Below are positions 43,253 through 52,049 of a stretch of 64,000 nucleotides of DNA, one piece after another. The number at the start of each line of letters is the position of its first letter. The first letter of the stretch is position 1. The stretch is from contig NZ_CP014327.1 in assembly GCF_000812665.2 (NCBI RefSeq), positions 2,385,501-2,449,500 on the forward strand, in the 5' to 3' direction. The translations under genes were made by a program, and so were the position numbers. The notes under the pieces were generated by a model. The model was not told the origin of the DNA. It made no database searches and saw nothing but the letters and a program-made list of their open reading frames with translations. The DNA comes from Falsihalocynthiibacter arcticus. GTDB lineage: Bacteria; Pseudomonadota; Alphaproteobacteria; Rhodobacterales; Rhodobacteraceae.

Positions 43253-44613
43253 TTTTTATGCACCACTTTCCCAGTTTGATTTACCTCAATATCGTCGACG
43301 AAACGCAGCACACGCGGACGCTGAGCGGAACTTAGTTTTTTCTTAAGAAAAAACTCCAAGTCTCTCTTAGCGGACTCTTTGTCCGTGCCGGCCAATAGTT
43401 TCACATCTGCCACGACCAACGTGCCCGTAAAGGGGTTTTTTTTGCCGTAAACGACCGCGTCGGACACAAGATCGTGCTCTAGAAGAACGTGACGCACTTG
43501 TTCTGGGACTACTTTGTCGCCACCAACGTTCAAAACCCCGCTCTCCCGGCCAATTATGTAAAAGCGGCCGCCCTCTACTAGCACTATGTCTCCAGTATCA
43601 ACCCAACCTTCATCATTTACAATTTGGCCTTCGCCAGCATAGCTGTGTGCTGCACTATTTGAACAAATAAAGAGCCGTGAATCGCGCAAGGAAATTCTAA
43701 CTCCATTGAACGTCTTTTCGGAAAATTTGAATGGAAATCCCGCTTTACCATCACTGACCGACATTCCGACACCAGCTTCAGTAGATGCGTAAATATGAGT
43801 GATGCGTGCGTCCGGAAATGCCTTGCGAAGTGCGTCTAAAACAGGCTGATCTGCCGCTTCTCCACCTAGTGTTATCTGTTGAAGGGGCAGATTTTTGCTG
43901 GCAGGGCACATTAGGATCTTGCGCCAGAGAGTTGCCGTTGCAGAAATGTGAGTAACTCCTGCGTCGGCACAAAACGATACTCGTGCATTCATGGGGCCAG
44001 TCAACCCTGGAAACACAAGAGTATGACCACCAAGTAACGCCTGAAAGAATACCTGATAACCTGCGAACCGGGTTACATCGTAAAACAACGCCAAAACCTG
44101 TGGGTCATCAACTACTTCTGATGATTTAAGCGCCGTATGCGCAAGCGTAACCAATGAATGGAGGACAAGCTTTGGCGTAGAAGTCGTACCAGATGTCGGA
44201 ACAAGCCAAGCAGTGGAGACTGCCTCTCGATCAAGGTTGCCGGTCTCTGATTTGAGATCATTCACATCCAGGCAGACAAGCCCTGCGTCATCAAACACTT
44301 TCCTAGAAGCAATCGGTAAATCTGTAACAACGCAAGTGAAGTCACGCTTACTTAAAATTACCTTGATGTCTCCTTGAGGCAAATCTGGATTGAGAGCACA
44401 AACAGCTTCGACAGCACCATCGAGTGCGATCATCGCCCGCGCAAAGTTTTCAATGTTTTCGCAACACACGATTACGTCACCGCGCGAACCACGCCAAAAC
44501 ACATCACACAGTTCACCATAATTAAACACACCATTTCGAGTTGCTAATGCGACCCGATTTGGTTGCCATGAAGCTGTGTGCCGAATTTTCTGTCTAAGGT
44601 TTGTTTTTTTCAT
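43249..44613 (-). CDS. AMP-dependent acyl (acyl-ACP) ligase
   Basis: Adenylate-forming enzyme of 454 residues. The P-loop is PTSGTTSTPKL (near 148), the adenine-binding IYASTEAG near 270 and the TGD with its hinge IGRESGVLNVGGDKV near 350-365. The C-terminal catalytic Lys lies in NQTGKVVHKK. The protein is shorter than typical acyl-CoA synthetases, as in ACP-loading ligases of small pathways. The start ATG 44613 overlaps the ACP gene by 20 bp; an in-frame ATG at 44679 lies deep within it. It probably activates a carboxylic acid and loads it on the neighbouring ACP. Confidence 0.85.
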   Translation of the reverse strand: MKKTNLRQKIRHTASWQPNRVALATRNGVFNYGELCDVFWRGSRGDVIVCCENIENFARAMIALDGAVEAVCALNPDLPQGDIKVILSKRDFTCVVTDLPIASRKVFDDAGLVCLDVNDLKSETGNLDREAVSTAWLVPTSGTTSTPKLVLHSLVTLAHTALKSSEVVDDPQVLALFYDVTRFAGYQVFFQALLGGHTLVFPGLTGPMNARVSFCADAGVTHISATATLWRKILMCPASKNLPLQQITLGGEAADQPVLDALRKAFPDARITHIYASTEAGVGMSVSDGKAGFPFKFSEKTFNGVRISLRDSRLFICSNSAAHSYAGEGQIVNDEGWVDTGDIVLVEGGRFYIIGRESGVLNVGGDKVVPEQVRHVLLEHDLVSDAVVYGKKNPFTGTLVVADVKLLAGTDKESAKRDLEFFLKKKLSSAQRPRVLRFVDDIEVNQTGKVVHKK

Positions 44614-44839
44614 AGAACTCGATAAATTCGCCAAATGTTTGTGGGTAAAAGGCTTCTTCCGACAAAGAAAACGGGTCAAAGCCCAGCCGTCCCTCTAATT
44701 CTACTACCAGAATAGCAAACCCGAGACTGTCCAGCCCAGAATCAAGGAGGATCATGGTCTCTGTAATATCAGGCAGCGGATCGCCATCTGCTTCCCGTTT
44801 GAAAACTTCAAGGAAGACACTCTCTATAACTTTACGCAT
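44594..44839 (-). CDS. Acyl carrier protein
   Basis: Acidic protein of 81 residues with the ACP fold pattern. The phosphopantetheine site is Ser38 in LLDSGLDSLGFA. Helix II (SLGFAILVVELEGRLGFD) and the final TFGEFIEFYEKN are as expected. It opens the leftward operon ACP, ligase, SDR, acetyltransferase. No ketosynthase is present, so it serves as a carrier for loading and modifying one acyl group rather than for chain extension. Confidence 0.88.
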   Translation of the reverse strand: MRKVIESVFLEVFKREADGDPLPDITETMILLDSGLDSLGFAILVVELEGRLGFDPFSLSEEAFYPQTFGEFIEFYEKNKP

Positions 44840-45300
44840 TAACTGCCCCTTTTATCTTTTTTATTAGCCAATCGTCGAGCTTGATTGTTTGCTCTAGCAG
44901 GCACTTCAATACAAGCCCTTCTCCGTCGCGGCCCGATAAATTAAAAAATGTTCTATACTAGTCGGTCCCAATTGGGATTTATATTACTCTATTGACTGTA
45001 AATTCACAACGTCGGCTCGCTTGGTTAATTGATGACGCAGTCAGCAATATGTTTGGGAAGGATCACTGCTGACTTCAAAGTCAAGAAAATCAAAGGGCTC
45101 GGCAATTTGACTCAAATTAGAGTGTTCTATGGCGGCAGCTCGGTGATCCAAAAAAGTGTCTGAGAATAACACTTTGGTTTGTCGCTTAACTTGATAAGTG
45201 TCAGGGCGGGCTAGTTGTGGACAACAGCAATCACGGGAATTAAAACCCATTTTATTAGGTAATCAAACACCTAGTGTTCCGTACCTTAAAAGGAAATAAT
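44840..45300. other. Divergent intergenic region, left part
   Basis: AT-rich region between the leftward ACP operon and the rightward glycan gene. No gene is supported; a leftward frame at 45041-45250 has no recognisable features. Confidence 0.45.
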
Positions 45301-45423
45301 ATGCGATCGAGTTCTACATCTAATTTCGCTGAAACAACGGGTGCATTGGGAACGCATTTCGTCCCGAAAGCACTTGGGAGAACTCCAGGAAGCGTCTTTG
45401 CGGCTTCACTCGCGACTAAATGA
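45301..45423 (+). CDS. Possible small ORF of 40 codons
   Basis: An ATG preceded by AAAAGGAAATAAT (a good ribosome-binding site at 8 bp) opens a 40-codon frame (MRSSSTSNFAETTGALGTHF, then VPKALGRTPGSVFAASLATK). It is Ser/Thr-rich with no membrane segment and no match I recognise. It could be a leader peptide or chance. The region 45424-45582 after it shows no gene. Confidence 0.35.
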   Translation: MRSSSTSNFAETTGALGTHFVPKALGRTPGSVFAASLATK

Positions 45424-45582
45424 AGTATTGAGGAACAGCTGAAATGTATGGCTGTGCCCCCGCGCTAGATTCGTTTTTGACAGTATGTATGTTTCACTAA
45501 GTATATTGGGTGCTGTAGCTATGATCAATTTTGTCGACGTCAATCAAGTACAAGTTAACCCTAACCGAATTTGGTCTCCAAA

Positions 45583-46677
45583 ATGACAAACAAACCAACC
45601 CTCTTGGCCTATCTCAATGGTATGCCAGATGTGGAAAGCACATATCCGGTTCTCGCGCGACTTCATAAACGGGGCAAGGTGCGCGTGCGAACGCTCGTTT
45701 ATTCGAAGCTTCTACGTAAAGAAAAACGCCTCACCCGTGCGTTTCAGGCTGAAGGATTTATGCCCGAAGCGGCGTCCAAATGGCGCATGAAGGTGTTCTA
45801 CAAAAAGGACATCGACGCTGCGGATGCGGTACTCACAATTGCGGATCCAAACTGGGACCCTACTAATCGCAAGCAGCGCGGCACGCATATTCGCAACACG
45901 AGCCAACAATGCATTTTTCTTCAACATGGTGCCTATCAGATGGGTGTCAACGGGCCTTTGCCTATTAGTCCCATGACATTTTATTCCCAGTGCCTATTGT
46001 TGTGGGAACCTCTCGGAAATAACAGAGATTTATTTGCTCCAGAAAGTGCAGGGCGCGTTCGTGCTGTTGGGTTTACGAAAAAAAACGTACTCCCAATAAA
46101 TACGTGGGGGCCGGACGTGAGTGACTGGGTGTTAAAGCACCCCACTCGACTATTGGTTTGCCAGTCATTTCGATGGGGAGGAGGGCGTTATTCGAGCGAC
46201 CAAATTGCCAATTTTTACAACTTAATGGATGAGATGCTTACCAAACATCCCAAGGTTGGTATCATTATCCGATCGCATCGTGGTAAAGTGCGTAAAAATC
46301 ACCGGGGGCATGATGAAGCGTTGGCCAAAAAACACCCAAATGTTATGTTCTCTCACTACTATTCAGGCCCATTGGCCAAAGCGTCCATTCACGATGTGAT
46401 TGATCTTTGCGACGCAATGATTTCACCTACATCTACAACTGTTTTGGATTGCATCTATTCGGGAAAACCCGCTGCCGTATTTGCCGAAGACGTGGACGTA
46501 TTCGCCAACTTGCAACAGATTTCAAACGCAGAAACGTTCGAAAAGTTTATCGGATCGCTCGCCGACTATGATCCCGTTTACGACACAATTCGCACTCGTT
46601 TCGGGGCATTGGATCACAACCTGGATCGTGCGGCGAAAGTCATAGAAGACCATCTGTTTGTTACCTGCAAAAGCTGA
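45583..46677 (+). CDS. CDP-glycerol glycerophosphotransferase-like glycan enzyme
   Basis: Protein of 364 residues with a GT-B-like pattern. The C-terminal half has IIIRSHRGKVRKNHRG (near 226-241) and DLCDAMISPTSTTVLDCIYS GKPAAVF (near 283-309), the donor-binding signature shared by TagB/TagF-type glycerophosphotransferases and related capsule enzymes. The N-terminal half carries LQHGAYQMG (near 111), as in this family. Start ATG 45583; the weak upstream TTG at 45571 is less likely. It is divergent from the ACP operon. A role in polymer or lipid-linked surface glycan synthesis is inferred. Confidence 0.7.
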   Translation: MTNKPTLLAYLNGMPDVESTYPVLARLHKRGKVRVRTLVYSKLLRKEKRLTRAFQAEGFMPEAASKWRMKVFYKKDIDAADAVLTIADPNWDPTNRKQRGTHIRNTSQQCIFLQHGAYQMGVNGPLPISPMTFYSQCLLLWEPLGNNRDLFAPESAGRVRAVGFTKKNVLPINTWGPDVSDWVLKHPTRLLVCQSFRWGGGRYSSDQIANFYNLMDEMLTKHPKVGIIIRSHRGKVRKNHRGHDEALAKKHPNVMFSHYYSGPLAKASIHDVIDLCDAMISPTSTTVLDCIYSGKPAAVFAEDVDVFANLQQISNAETFEKFIGSLADYDPVYDTIRTRFGALDHNLDRAAKVIEDHLFVTCKS

Positions 46678-46827
46678 ACATCCCCCACCAAAGCGCGCTT
46701 CCTCGTTTTCATTGGGGATGTTTTAAGGACACTCAGATTGCTCCCCTCGTTAAATACTAATTATTGATGAAGAGAGAGTTTTTAGGGCGAACAGAAATCG
46801 CCGCATTTAACTAGTGCCTGTGGACAA

Positions 46828-47208
46828 TTACCTTGTTGCGATCAGTGCGGCGACGAGGTTTAGGTTGGCGGTGTAACTGCTGTCTGTTTTGTCGTACCTA
46901 GTTGCAATTCCACGGAATTCCTTGATTTTGGCGAAATAGTTTTCCACCAGATGTCGCCAGCAATAAGCGGCTTCGTCATAGTCATACTGTATTTTCCGAT
47001 TGGATTTCGGTGGAATGATGGCTAACGCCCCCCGATTTTCCAATTCTTCGCGCAACCAGTTTGCGTCAAACGCTTTGTCCCCAAGAAATGCACCAAAAGA
47101 TACACCTTCAATCAGAGGCTTCACTCCTTGCAAATCATGCGCCTGGCCAGGGCGCAATACAAACCGCACAAGATTTCCCAGAGCATCCACCAGTGCAATG
47201 ATTTTGGT
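46828..47208 (-). pseudogene. IS5-family transposase orfB part, separated by IS66
   Basis: Catalytic C-terminal part of the IS427-type transposase. It begins at LTTKIIALVDALGNLVRFVL, directly at the IS66 insertion point. The second Asp is visible in FLGDKAFDAN and the Glu in LVENYFAKIKEFRGIATRYD K. The preceding residues of the open frame come from the IS66 end. The uninterrupted element would join orfA and orfB by frameshifting. Confidence 0.88.
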
Positions 47209-47238
47209 TGTCAGCCGTAAGCGCTGCTTTGGTCCCAC

Positions 47239-48810
47239 CTATGCGGCGTAGTTCCACGGTAGCAGCTGCTCGATGTGCTTCTGCTTATGTCCGTTGACTA
47301 TGGCTGTGAGGACGCTGGTCAGGTAGCTGTGCGGTTCGATTTTGTTCAGTTTGCAGGTCTCGATCAGCGACGCGAGCATGGCCCAGTTTTGTGCGCCAGC
47401 GTCGTGACCCGCGAAGAGCGCGTTCTTTCTTTGCAGGGCGATGGGGCGGATTGTGCGTTCTACGGCGTTGCTGTCCATCTCGATGCGACCGTCGGTCAGG
47501 AACAAGATCAGGCCATCCCAGTATTTGGCGATGTATTTGAGCGCTGCGCCAGTTGGAGATTTGGCAGAGACCTGCGTTCTTGTGTGATCCAGCCATATTT
47601 TGAAGGTCGCTACTTTTGGCGCAGATTTTTGCTGTCGCATCGCTAAGCGTTCCTCAGCGGATTGACCTCGGACTTGGCCTTCGATCCGGTAGAGGACTGC
47701 GATCTGTTTGAGACCCTCCTCGGCGATGGGGGCCACGTTATTATGGGTCAACTCATAGAGTTTGCGTCGTGCATGAGCCCAGCAATACGCCAGTTGGATC
47801 GGGGCATTGTCCCGCAAATTAAGCACGCGGTTGTATCCGGCATAACCGTCCACTTGCAGGATGCCACCAAAGCCCTGCAAAATCTCGGTTGCGTATTTGC
47901 CGGATCGTCCTGGCGCATAAGTAAAGGCCACCCCGGGTGCTTCTGGCCCATTCCAAGCGCGATCATCGCGGGCGAGCGCCCAGAAGTAACCTTTCTTGGT
48001 TCTACCTCGCCCAGGGTCGAGCACCGGCGCCGGCGTCTCATCCATAAACAGTTTTGTGGATCTCTTGAGGTGTGCCAGCAGAGCGTCATGGACAGGCTTC
48101 AGTTCATGCGCGGCTTTCCCAACCCAGAATGCCAGTGTTGATCGGTCGATATCAACGCCTTGCCGTGCATAGATTTGTGACTGACGATACAATGGCAGAT
48201 GATCGGCATATTTGGACACAATCACACTGGCAATGGTGGCCTCAGTCGGCATGCCGCCTTCGATCAGGCGTGGTTTGGCAGGTGCTTGGACAATGCCTGC
48301 CTCGCAGTCACGGCAGGCATATTTGGGGCGGCGTGTGACAATGACGCGGAACTGCGCGGGCACGATGTCTAGGCGTTCGCTGACATCTTCACCTATGATG
48401 TGGCGCTCAGCGCCGCAGCCACAGATCGTGCTGTCGGGTGCAAAAACCTCTTCAACACGCGGCAGATGTTTTGGCAGCACACCACGCCCTTTGGGTGGCT
48501 TCGTCGCGCCTGCTGTCTTTGGCGGGTCAATCGCTACGTCCTCAGCATGGACGACAGCCATGGCTGTTTCGATGTCCTCCAACGCGAGGTGATATTGATC
48601 CGGATCGCCTTTCTCGGACTTCGCCCCGTAGAGCGCCCGCTTGAAGTCAGTCAACAGCTTCTCGAGGCGAATGATGCGGTCTTCCTTGCGTTGGATGATG
48701 CCGTCACGCTCGGTAAGGGTCGTATTCTGCGCACTGATATGGGCCTCGGCGGCCGCCAAAAGTGCTTTGAGCGCATCGATATCGTCAGGAAGATCAGTGG
48801 CGGATGTCAT
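47239..48810 (-). CDS. tnpC: IS66 transposase TnpC
   Basis: Transposase of 523 residues, the normal length. In order it has an N-terminal leucine-zipper-like helix (residues about 5-60), the zinc-finger/helix region with CGCGAERH and CRDCEAG (near 131-190), and the DDE core with LFMDETPAPVLDPGRGRTKK (near 254), QVDGYAGYN (near 316) and the Glu of MDSNAVERTIRPIALQRKNA LFAG (near 455). The C-terminal IS66 tail ends in LLPWNYAA. It is intact and third in the leftward tnpA-tnpB-tnpC operon. Confidence 0.95.
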   Translation of the reverse strand: MTSATDLPDDIDALKALLAAAEAHISAQNTTLTERDGIIQRKEDRIIRLEKLLTDFKRALYGAKSEKGDPDQYHLALEDIETAMAVVHAEDVAIDPPKTAGATKPPKGRGVLPKHLPRVEEVFAPDSTICGCGAERHIIGEDVSERLDIVPAQFRVIVTRRPKYACRDCEAGIVQAPAKPRLIEGGMPTEATIASVIVSKYADHLPLYRQSQIYARQGVDIDRSTLAFWVGKAAHELKPVHDALLAHLKRSTKLFMDETPAPVLDPGRGRTKKGYFWALARDDRAWNGPEAPGVAFTYAPGRSGKYATEILQGFGGILQVDGYAGYNRVLNLRDNAPIQLAYCWAHARRKLYELTHNNVAPIAEEGLKQIAVLYRIEGQVRGQSAEERLAMRQQKSAPKVATFKIWLDHTRTQVSAKSPTGAALKYIAKYWDGLILFLTDGRIEMDSNAVERTIRPIALQRKNALFAGHDAGAQNWAMLASLIETCKLNKIEPHSYLTSVLTAIVNGHKQKHIEQLLPWNYAA

Positions 48811-48864
48811 GGGTGTTTGATACCAAAAACCGCACCAAACTACCCGCCTAAAGCACCACCCGAG

Positions 48865-49218
48865 TCATTCTGCCGCAGCCGGTGGGCGGGTCTCCAATGC
48901 AGTCACGCGACGCCAATCGAGCCCCGCAAACAGCGTCTCAAATTGAGCCGGATCAAGCCGCAAAACGCCATCCTTGATGGCGGGCCATTTGAACGCATTC
49001 TGCTCAAGCCGCTTGTACGCCATGACCAGGCCGGTTCCGTCCCACCAGATCATCTTGAGGCGATCCGCCCGTTTAGCACGGAAGACATAGACCGCGCCAT
49101 CAAAGGGCTTCTTGTGCAAATGGCTCTGCACCAGCGCGGCCAAACCGTCATGGCCTTTACGAAAGTCGACAGGTTTGGTCGCGACAAAGATCTGCACGCC
49201 ATGCGACGGATGGATCAC
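48865..49218 (-). CDS. tnpB: IS66 accessory protein TnpB
   Basis: Protein of 117 residues, the standard IS66 Orf2/TnpB. It carries the family core GVQIFVATKPVDFRKGHDGL (near 6-25), VYVFRAKRADRLKMIWWDGT GLVMAYKRLE (near 45-74). Required for IS66 transposition; precise role unclear. It overlaps tnpA by 4 bp (49215-49218). Confidence 0.95.
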   Translation of the reverse strand: MIHPSHGVQIFVATKPVDFRKGHDGLAALVQSHLHKKPFDGAVYVFRAKRADRLKMIWWDGTGLVMAYKRLEQNAFKWPAIKDGVLRLDPAQFETLFAGLDWRRVTALETRPPAAAE

Positions 49219-49598
49219 AGCGCAGCCGCGATCTCAGCGATGCGGGCCGCAGGCGTATCGGCGGCCAAGCGGATCGTTACTCCACCTTTGAGCAACTCAA
49301 CGCTGGTCAAAGTGATGGGTCGTGTTGGAAGCACTTCAAGCGCCTTAGGGTTTGCAATCTGCACGGGCACAAAATCCATCCCATCCAAGTTGGGTAAAAC
49401 AAGTTTACCCGTCCGCGCCATACGTCGCCAATCTGAAACGCTGCTGGGTATCAAACCATATCGCTTGGCCACCCCATTTACAGTCGCGCCCTCAATCAAC
49501 GTTTCCGCAACAATCCGCGCCTTCAGTTCAAGAGGCCAGCGTCGCTTTCCGTCTGAACTGCGTGGAATCCTTGTGAGAAACTCATTCGTAGCTTCCAT
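49215..49598 (-). CDS. tnpA: IS66 accessory protein TnpA
   Basis: Helix-turn-helix protein of 127 residues, the standard IS66 Orf1. The DNA-binding core is RRWPLELKARIVAETLIEGA TVNGVAKRYGLIPSSVSDWR (near 19-58). GGAGGGAGTTT lies just before the ATG 49598. First gene of the IS66 operon; intact. Confidence 0.93.
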   Translation of the reverse strand: MEATNEFLTRIPRSSDGKRRWPLELKARIVAETLIEGATVNGVAKRYGLIPSSVSDWRRMARTGKLVLPNLDGMDFVPVQIANPKALEVLPTRPITLTSVELLKGGVTIRLAADTPAARIAEIAAAL

Positions 49599-49689
49599 AG
49601 AGAAACTCCCTCCAAATTTATGAAGGGACGGAATCGCATATTAACCACCCAAGGGGAATGTGGGGTCAAACCAACGGTTACTGTCAGCC

Positions 49690-50058
49690 CGCCGCGAGAG
49701 CGGCCAATCGCCTGACGCAGAGTCCCCCTTTTGCACCCGTTGCCTTCTGGTGAACCGAAACGATTGTGCCATCAATCATGGCGTATTCAAAGTCGGGGTT
49801 GCCTGATAACGATCTGAAAAGACTCTCAAATATCCCAGCGTCTGCCCATCGACGGAAGCGGCGAAAAGTGCTGTTCCAGTTCCCGAAACTGCGCGGCAGA
49901 TCGCGCCATGGAGAACCCGTGCGCACGCGCCAAAGAAGGGCTTCCATAAACAAGCGGTTGTTGGCTCCGGTCACGCCCCTGTCACCCGATTTTCCAACAA
50001 GAAGCGGCTCAATCCTAAGCCAAACCTCGTCAGACAAAACAAACCGATCTCTATTCAT
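49690..50058 (-). CDS. IS5-family transposase orfA part, 3' end cut by IS66
   Basis: N-terminal part of an IS427-type transposase: MNRDRFVLSDEVWLRIEPLL, then NNRLFMEALLWRVRTGSPWR DLPRSFGNWNSTFRRFRRWA, and the first catalytic Asp in YAMIDGTIVSVHQKATGAKG G. After this the native protein continues in another frame (TLRQAIGRSRGGL) up to the IS66 insertion at 49689. Its remaining half lies at 46828-47208. ATG 50058 is preceded by GGGAGATTG. Confidence 0.9.
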
Positions 50059-50296
50059 CTCAATCTCCCTCTTTGGGGGACTGAATCAGATCAGCCGGCT
50101 AAAGGGAATCCTAAATGTCCACAGGCCCTAGGACCTTGAGGCTATCACAATCTGAAAAGTTTTGGAAGTCAGTAAGGAGTGTTGGTCTTTTAGGTTAGTA
50201 GATTCAGCCCCACTAGACGGTGCGATACTCATGAAATACCTGCCAATCTTGCATCAAGAACAGGTAAGCTCGTTCGACTTTGATTGAAAGCATACG

Positions 50297-50725
50297 TCAA
50301 ATTCTGTAAGTGATCTGTACTGCTGGATACCCTTGGCGATCAAGTTCCGAGACTAGCTCTCTATTCGTGGGAGGTACGTTAATCGAAAAATGGTTTGCTC
50401 GAACTGACTTTAGGGGCGGCAATGGGGAAAACTCAGATTTTACTCTTTGAATGATTTCAGAAAGGTACATGCTAATCTGAGTGTCTAGAAAGTTTAACCC
50501 TATGGTATTGTCATTATTAAGATAGACAGAACCAATTCTCACATTCCCACAGGTCACTAGAAACCACGCTCGGTACGGATGGTTTTTGACAAATTCACTA
50601 TGCTCTGAATAGGAAGGCATCCTCTGATGACTTATGGAATGAATGCGTGTTTCCAAAAGTTTATATAGTATATCTATTTGAGGTTCGTTTGGAACCACTC
50701 TCTCAAATTGCAATTCCATTGTCAC
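50297..50725 (-). CDS. Putative small GNAT acetyltransferase
   Basis: Protein of 142 residues. The pattern LYKLLETRIHSISHQRMPSY SEHSEFVKNHPYRAWFLVTC with GNVRIGSVYLNNDNTIGLNF resembles the short GNAT-like proteins found in surface-glycan clusters. The CoA-binding loop is not clear, so it may be a divergent or inactive member. The C terminus PPTNRELVSELDRQGYPAVQ ITYRI fits the last strand of the fold. It lies just outside the IS5 element and has the same leftward direction as the operon at 41880-44839, from which it may have been separated by the IS insertions. Confidence 0.6.
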   Translation of the reverse strand: MTMELQFERVVPNEPQIDILYKLLETRIHSISHQRMPSYSEHSEFVKNHPYRAWFLVTCGNVRIGSVYLNNDNTIGLNFLDTQISMYLSEIIQRVKSEFSPLPPLKSVRANHFSINVPPTNRELVSELDRQGYPAVQITYRI

Positions 50726-51330
50726 TCACCTACTTCCCAAAGTTCTATAGTGATTTTAACCTCGTCCTGTTCCTGACGGCTGAGTTCTCGCCCTTATATT
50801 TCCGTTTTCTAAGCCATTTTGTTGTGCGCTTGTTGCTGTGCTTTTAACGATTCCAAATAGTAGTAGCTGACCTGCTCCCCATATTATCGTTTAATCTGAA
50901 TTTTGTTCAAGCCTGTGAAATAGTGTCCAAACCGAGCTCCCGCAACCTATACTGCCAAACAAGCCACCTTCGGGTGGCTTTCGTTGTTTTTGGGACTTTC
51001 CAATGGGTCTCAAAGCTCGCTTGGTGCCTACATGTCAGACCCTGTCGTTCTTCGTTTTGCCTCTCTTCACCCTCGTAGTCTTGCCAAAGTGCACGTGCAT
51101 TCCATCCGTGAGTTTTTGACGGCAGTCTTGGTTGAAGTCGTGATTTAACCTGCATGGTGTATTGGCTTCTTGGCGGTCTCGTTCTTTCCACTGGACTTCA
51201 TCCTCACGGGAAGCGTCACTGGCACGGCGCCGACGCATTTTTAAGGTGTCGCCGTTGCCGCCCGGACGCCGGGCTCTTCTCAGTACTAGGGGCGGAATTG
51301 GCCTGCTCCGGAACCGAAGCGGAGATATTC
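50726..51330. other. Gap before the recombinase module
   Basis: No gene is supported. It contains an IS3-like end TGACCTGCTCCCC (50868-50880), a hairpin with a T-rich tail (50961-50990) and a GC-rich stretch before DUF3489. Open frames here show no known domain. Confidence 0.5.
50961..50990 (+). terminator. Rho-independent terminator, rightward
   Basis: Arms AAGCCACC and GGTGGCTT with a TTCG tetraloop (50969-50972), followed by TCGTTGTTTTT. No intact rightward gene precedes it; it may mark the end of a lost gene or the left edge of the recombinase element. Confidence 0.75.
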
Positions 51331-51627
51331 ATGGATCAAGTTGCACAAGACCTAGCGCTCAAGGGGGGTGCAAAACTGCCTGCGACGCTTGCTCAAAGGA
51401 AGCAGAATAAAACCAAAAAGGACCGACTTATTGCGCTGTTGTCCAAACCAAATGGCCCAGGGGTGTCCGTTCTGTGTAAGGCGCTGAGCTGGCAGAAACA
51501 CACGGTGCGGGCCGCGCTGTCAGGGCTGCGCAAACAGGGATTGGCAATAGAGACCGCGAGATCTGTGAAGGGCGATGAGGCGGTTTACACCCTCACAGTA
51601 CAGTCAAAAGTAGAGATCCATTCATGA
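51331..51627 (+). CDS. DUF3489 protein
   Basis: Basic protein of 98 residues. Residues about 25-90 form a winged-helix-like unit: KKDRLIALLSKPNGPGVSVL CKALSWQKHTVRAALSGLRK QGLAIET, the DUF3489 pattern. It is probably a DNA-binding helper of the recombinase, since DUF3489, DUF2924 and a large serine recombinase occur together in many alphaproteobacteria. The start is ATG 51331 with GGAG 7 bp upstream. It overlaps the next gene by 4 bp. Confidence 0.85.
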   Translation: MDQVAQDLALKGGAKLPATLAQRKQNKTKKDRLIALLSKPNGPGVSVLCKALSWQKHTVRAALSGLRKQGLAIETARSVKGDEAVYTLTVQSKVEIHS

Positions 51628-52049
51628 ACGCAGCGCCACAAATCGGGGCGGACATTGTTCAAGACGACCCCTTGGCCGACCGTGCAACTTGCCTTGAAGT
51701 CTGGCGGCAGGTGTTTGATGCCCCACCCCCCAAGCGCTTGTCTGTCGGGTTCTTGCGAAAGGCAATCCTCCATGAACAACAGTGCCAGAAACACGGACGG
51801 GTGCCAAAACAGACCTTGCGACGCCTGCAGGTCATAGCGAGTGGGAAAATGCCAAGCACCTGCTCGACCTCCTCTTTGAAACCCGGTGCACATCTGATGC
51901 GGGAGTGGAACGGACGAACCTATCAGGTTGAGGTGGTCACGGAGGGCTTTGTGATGGACGGCCTGACCTATAAATCCCTGTCGGCTATCGCCAAACGCAT
52001 CACGGGTGCGCACTGGTCTGGCCCGCGCTTCTTCGGGCTTGCGCAATGA
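51624..52049 (+). CDS. DUF2924 protein
   Basis: Protein of 141 residues with the DUF2924 core: LSVGFLRKAILHEQQCQKHG near residue 38, and LKPGAHLMREWNGRTYQVEV VTEGFVMDGLTYKSLSAIAK RITGAHWSGPRFFGL at the C terminus, where family members end. The C-terminal unit resembles a small DNA-binding RAMA-like domain. It overlaps both neighbours by 4 bp, so all three genes are translated together. Confidence 0.88.
   Translation: MNAAPQIGADIVQDDPLADRATCLEVWRQVFDAPPPKRLSVGFLRKAILHEQQCQKHGRVPKQTLRRLQVIASGKMPSTCSTSSLKPGAHLMREWNGRTYQVEVVTEGFVMDGLTYKSLSAIAKRITGAHWSGPRFFGLAQ

Larger units (their letters stand above)
47217..49681 (-). mobile_element. IS66-family insertion sequence (complete)
   Basis: A 2465-bp element with terminal inverted repeats GTAAGCGCTGCTTTGGTCCC (left) and, inward from the right, GTAACCGTTGGTTTGACCCC. 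It is flanked by a perfect 8-bp duplication TGTCAGCC (47209-47216 and 49682-49689), the IS66 standard. It carries tnpA, tnpB and tnpC leftward, all open, so it appears complete and potentially active. Confidence 0.95.
46815..50127 (-). mobile_element. IS5-family (IS427-type) element split by an IS66 element
   Basis: The ends are inverted repeats TGCCTGTGGACAATTA (46815 onward) and, inward from the right, GGCCTGTGGACATTTA. Both are flanked by the target duplication CTAG (46811-46814 and 50128-50131), as is typical for this family. Without the inserted IS66 and its 8-bp duplication the element is about 840 bp, the normal size. Its two frames, orfA (49690-50058) and orfB (46828-47208), are now 2.5 kb apart. 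Confidence 0.92.
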
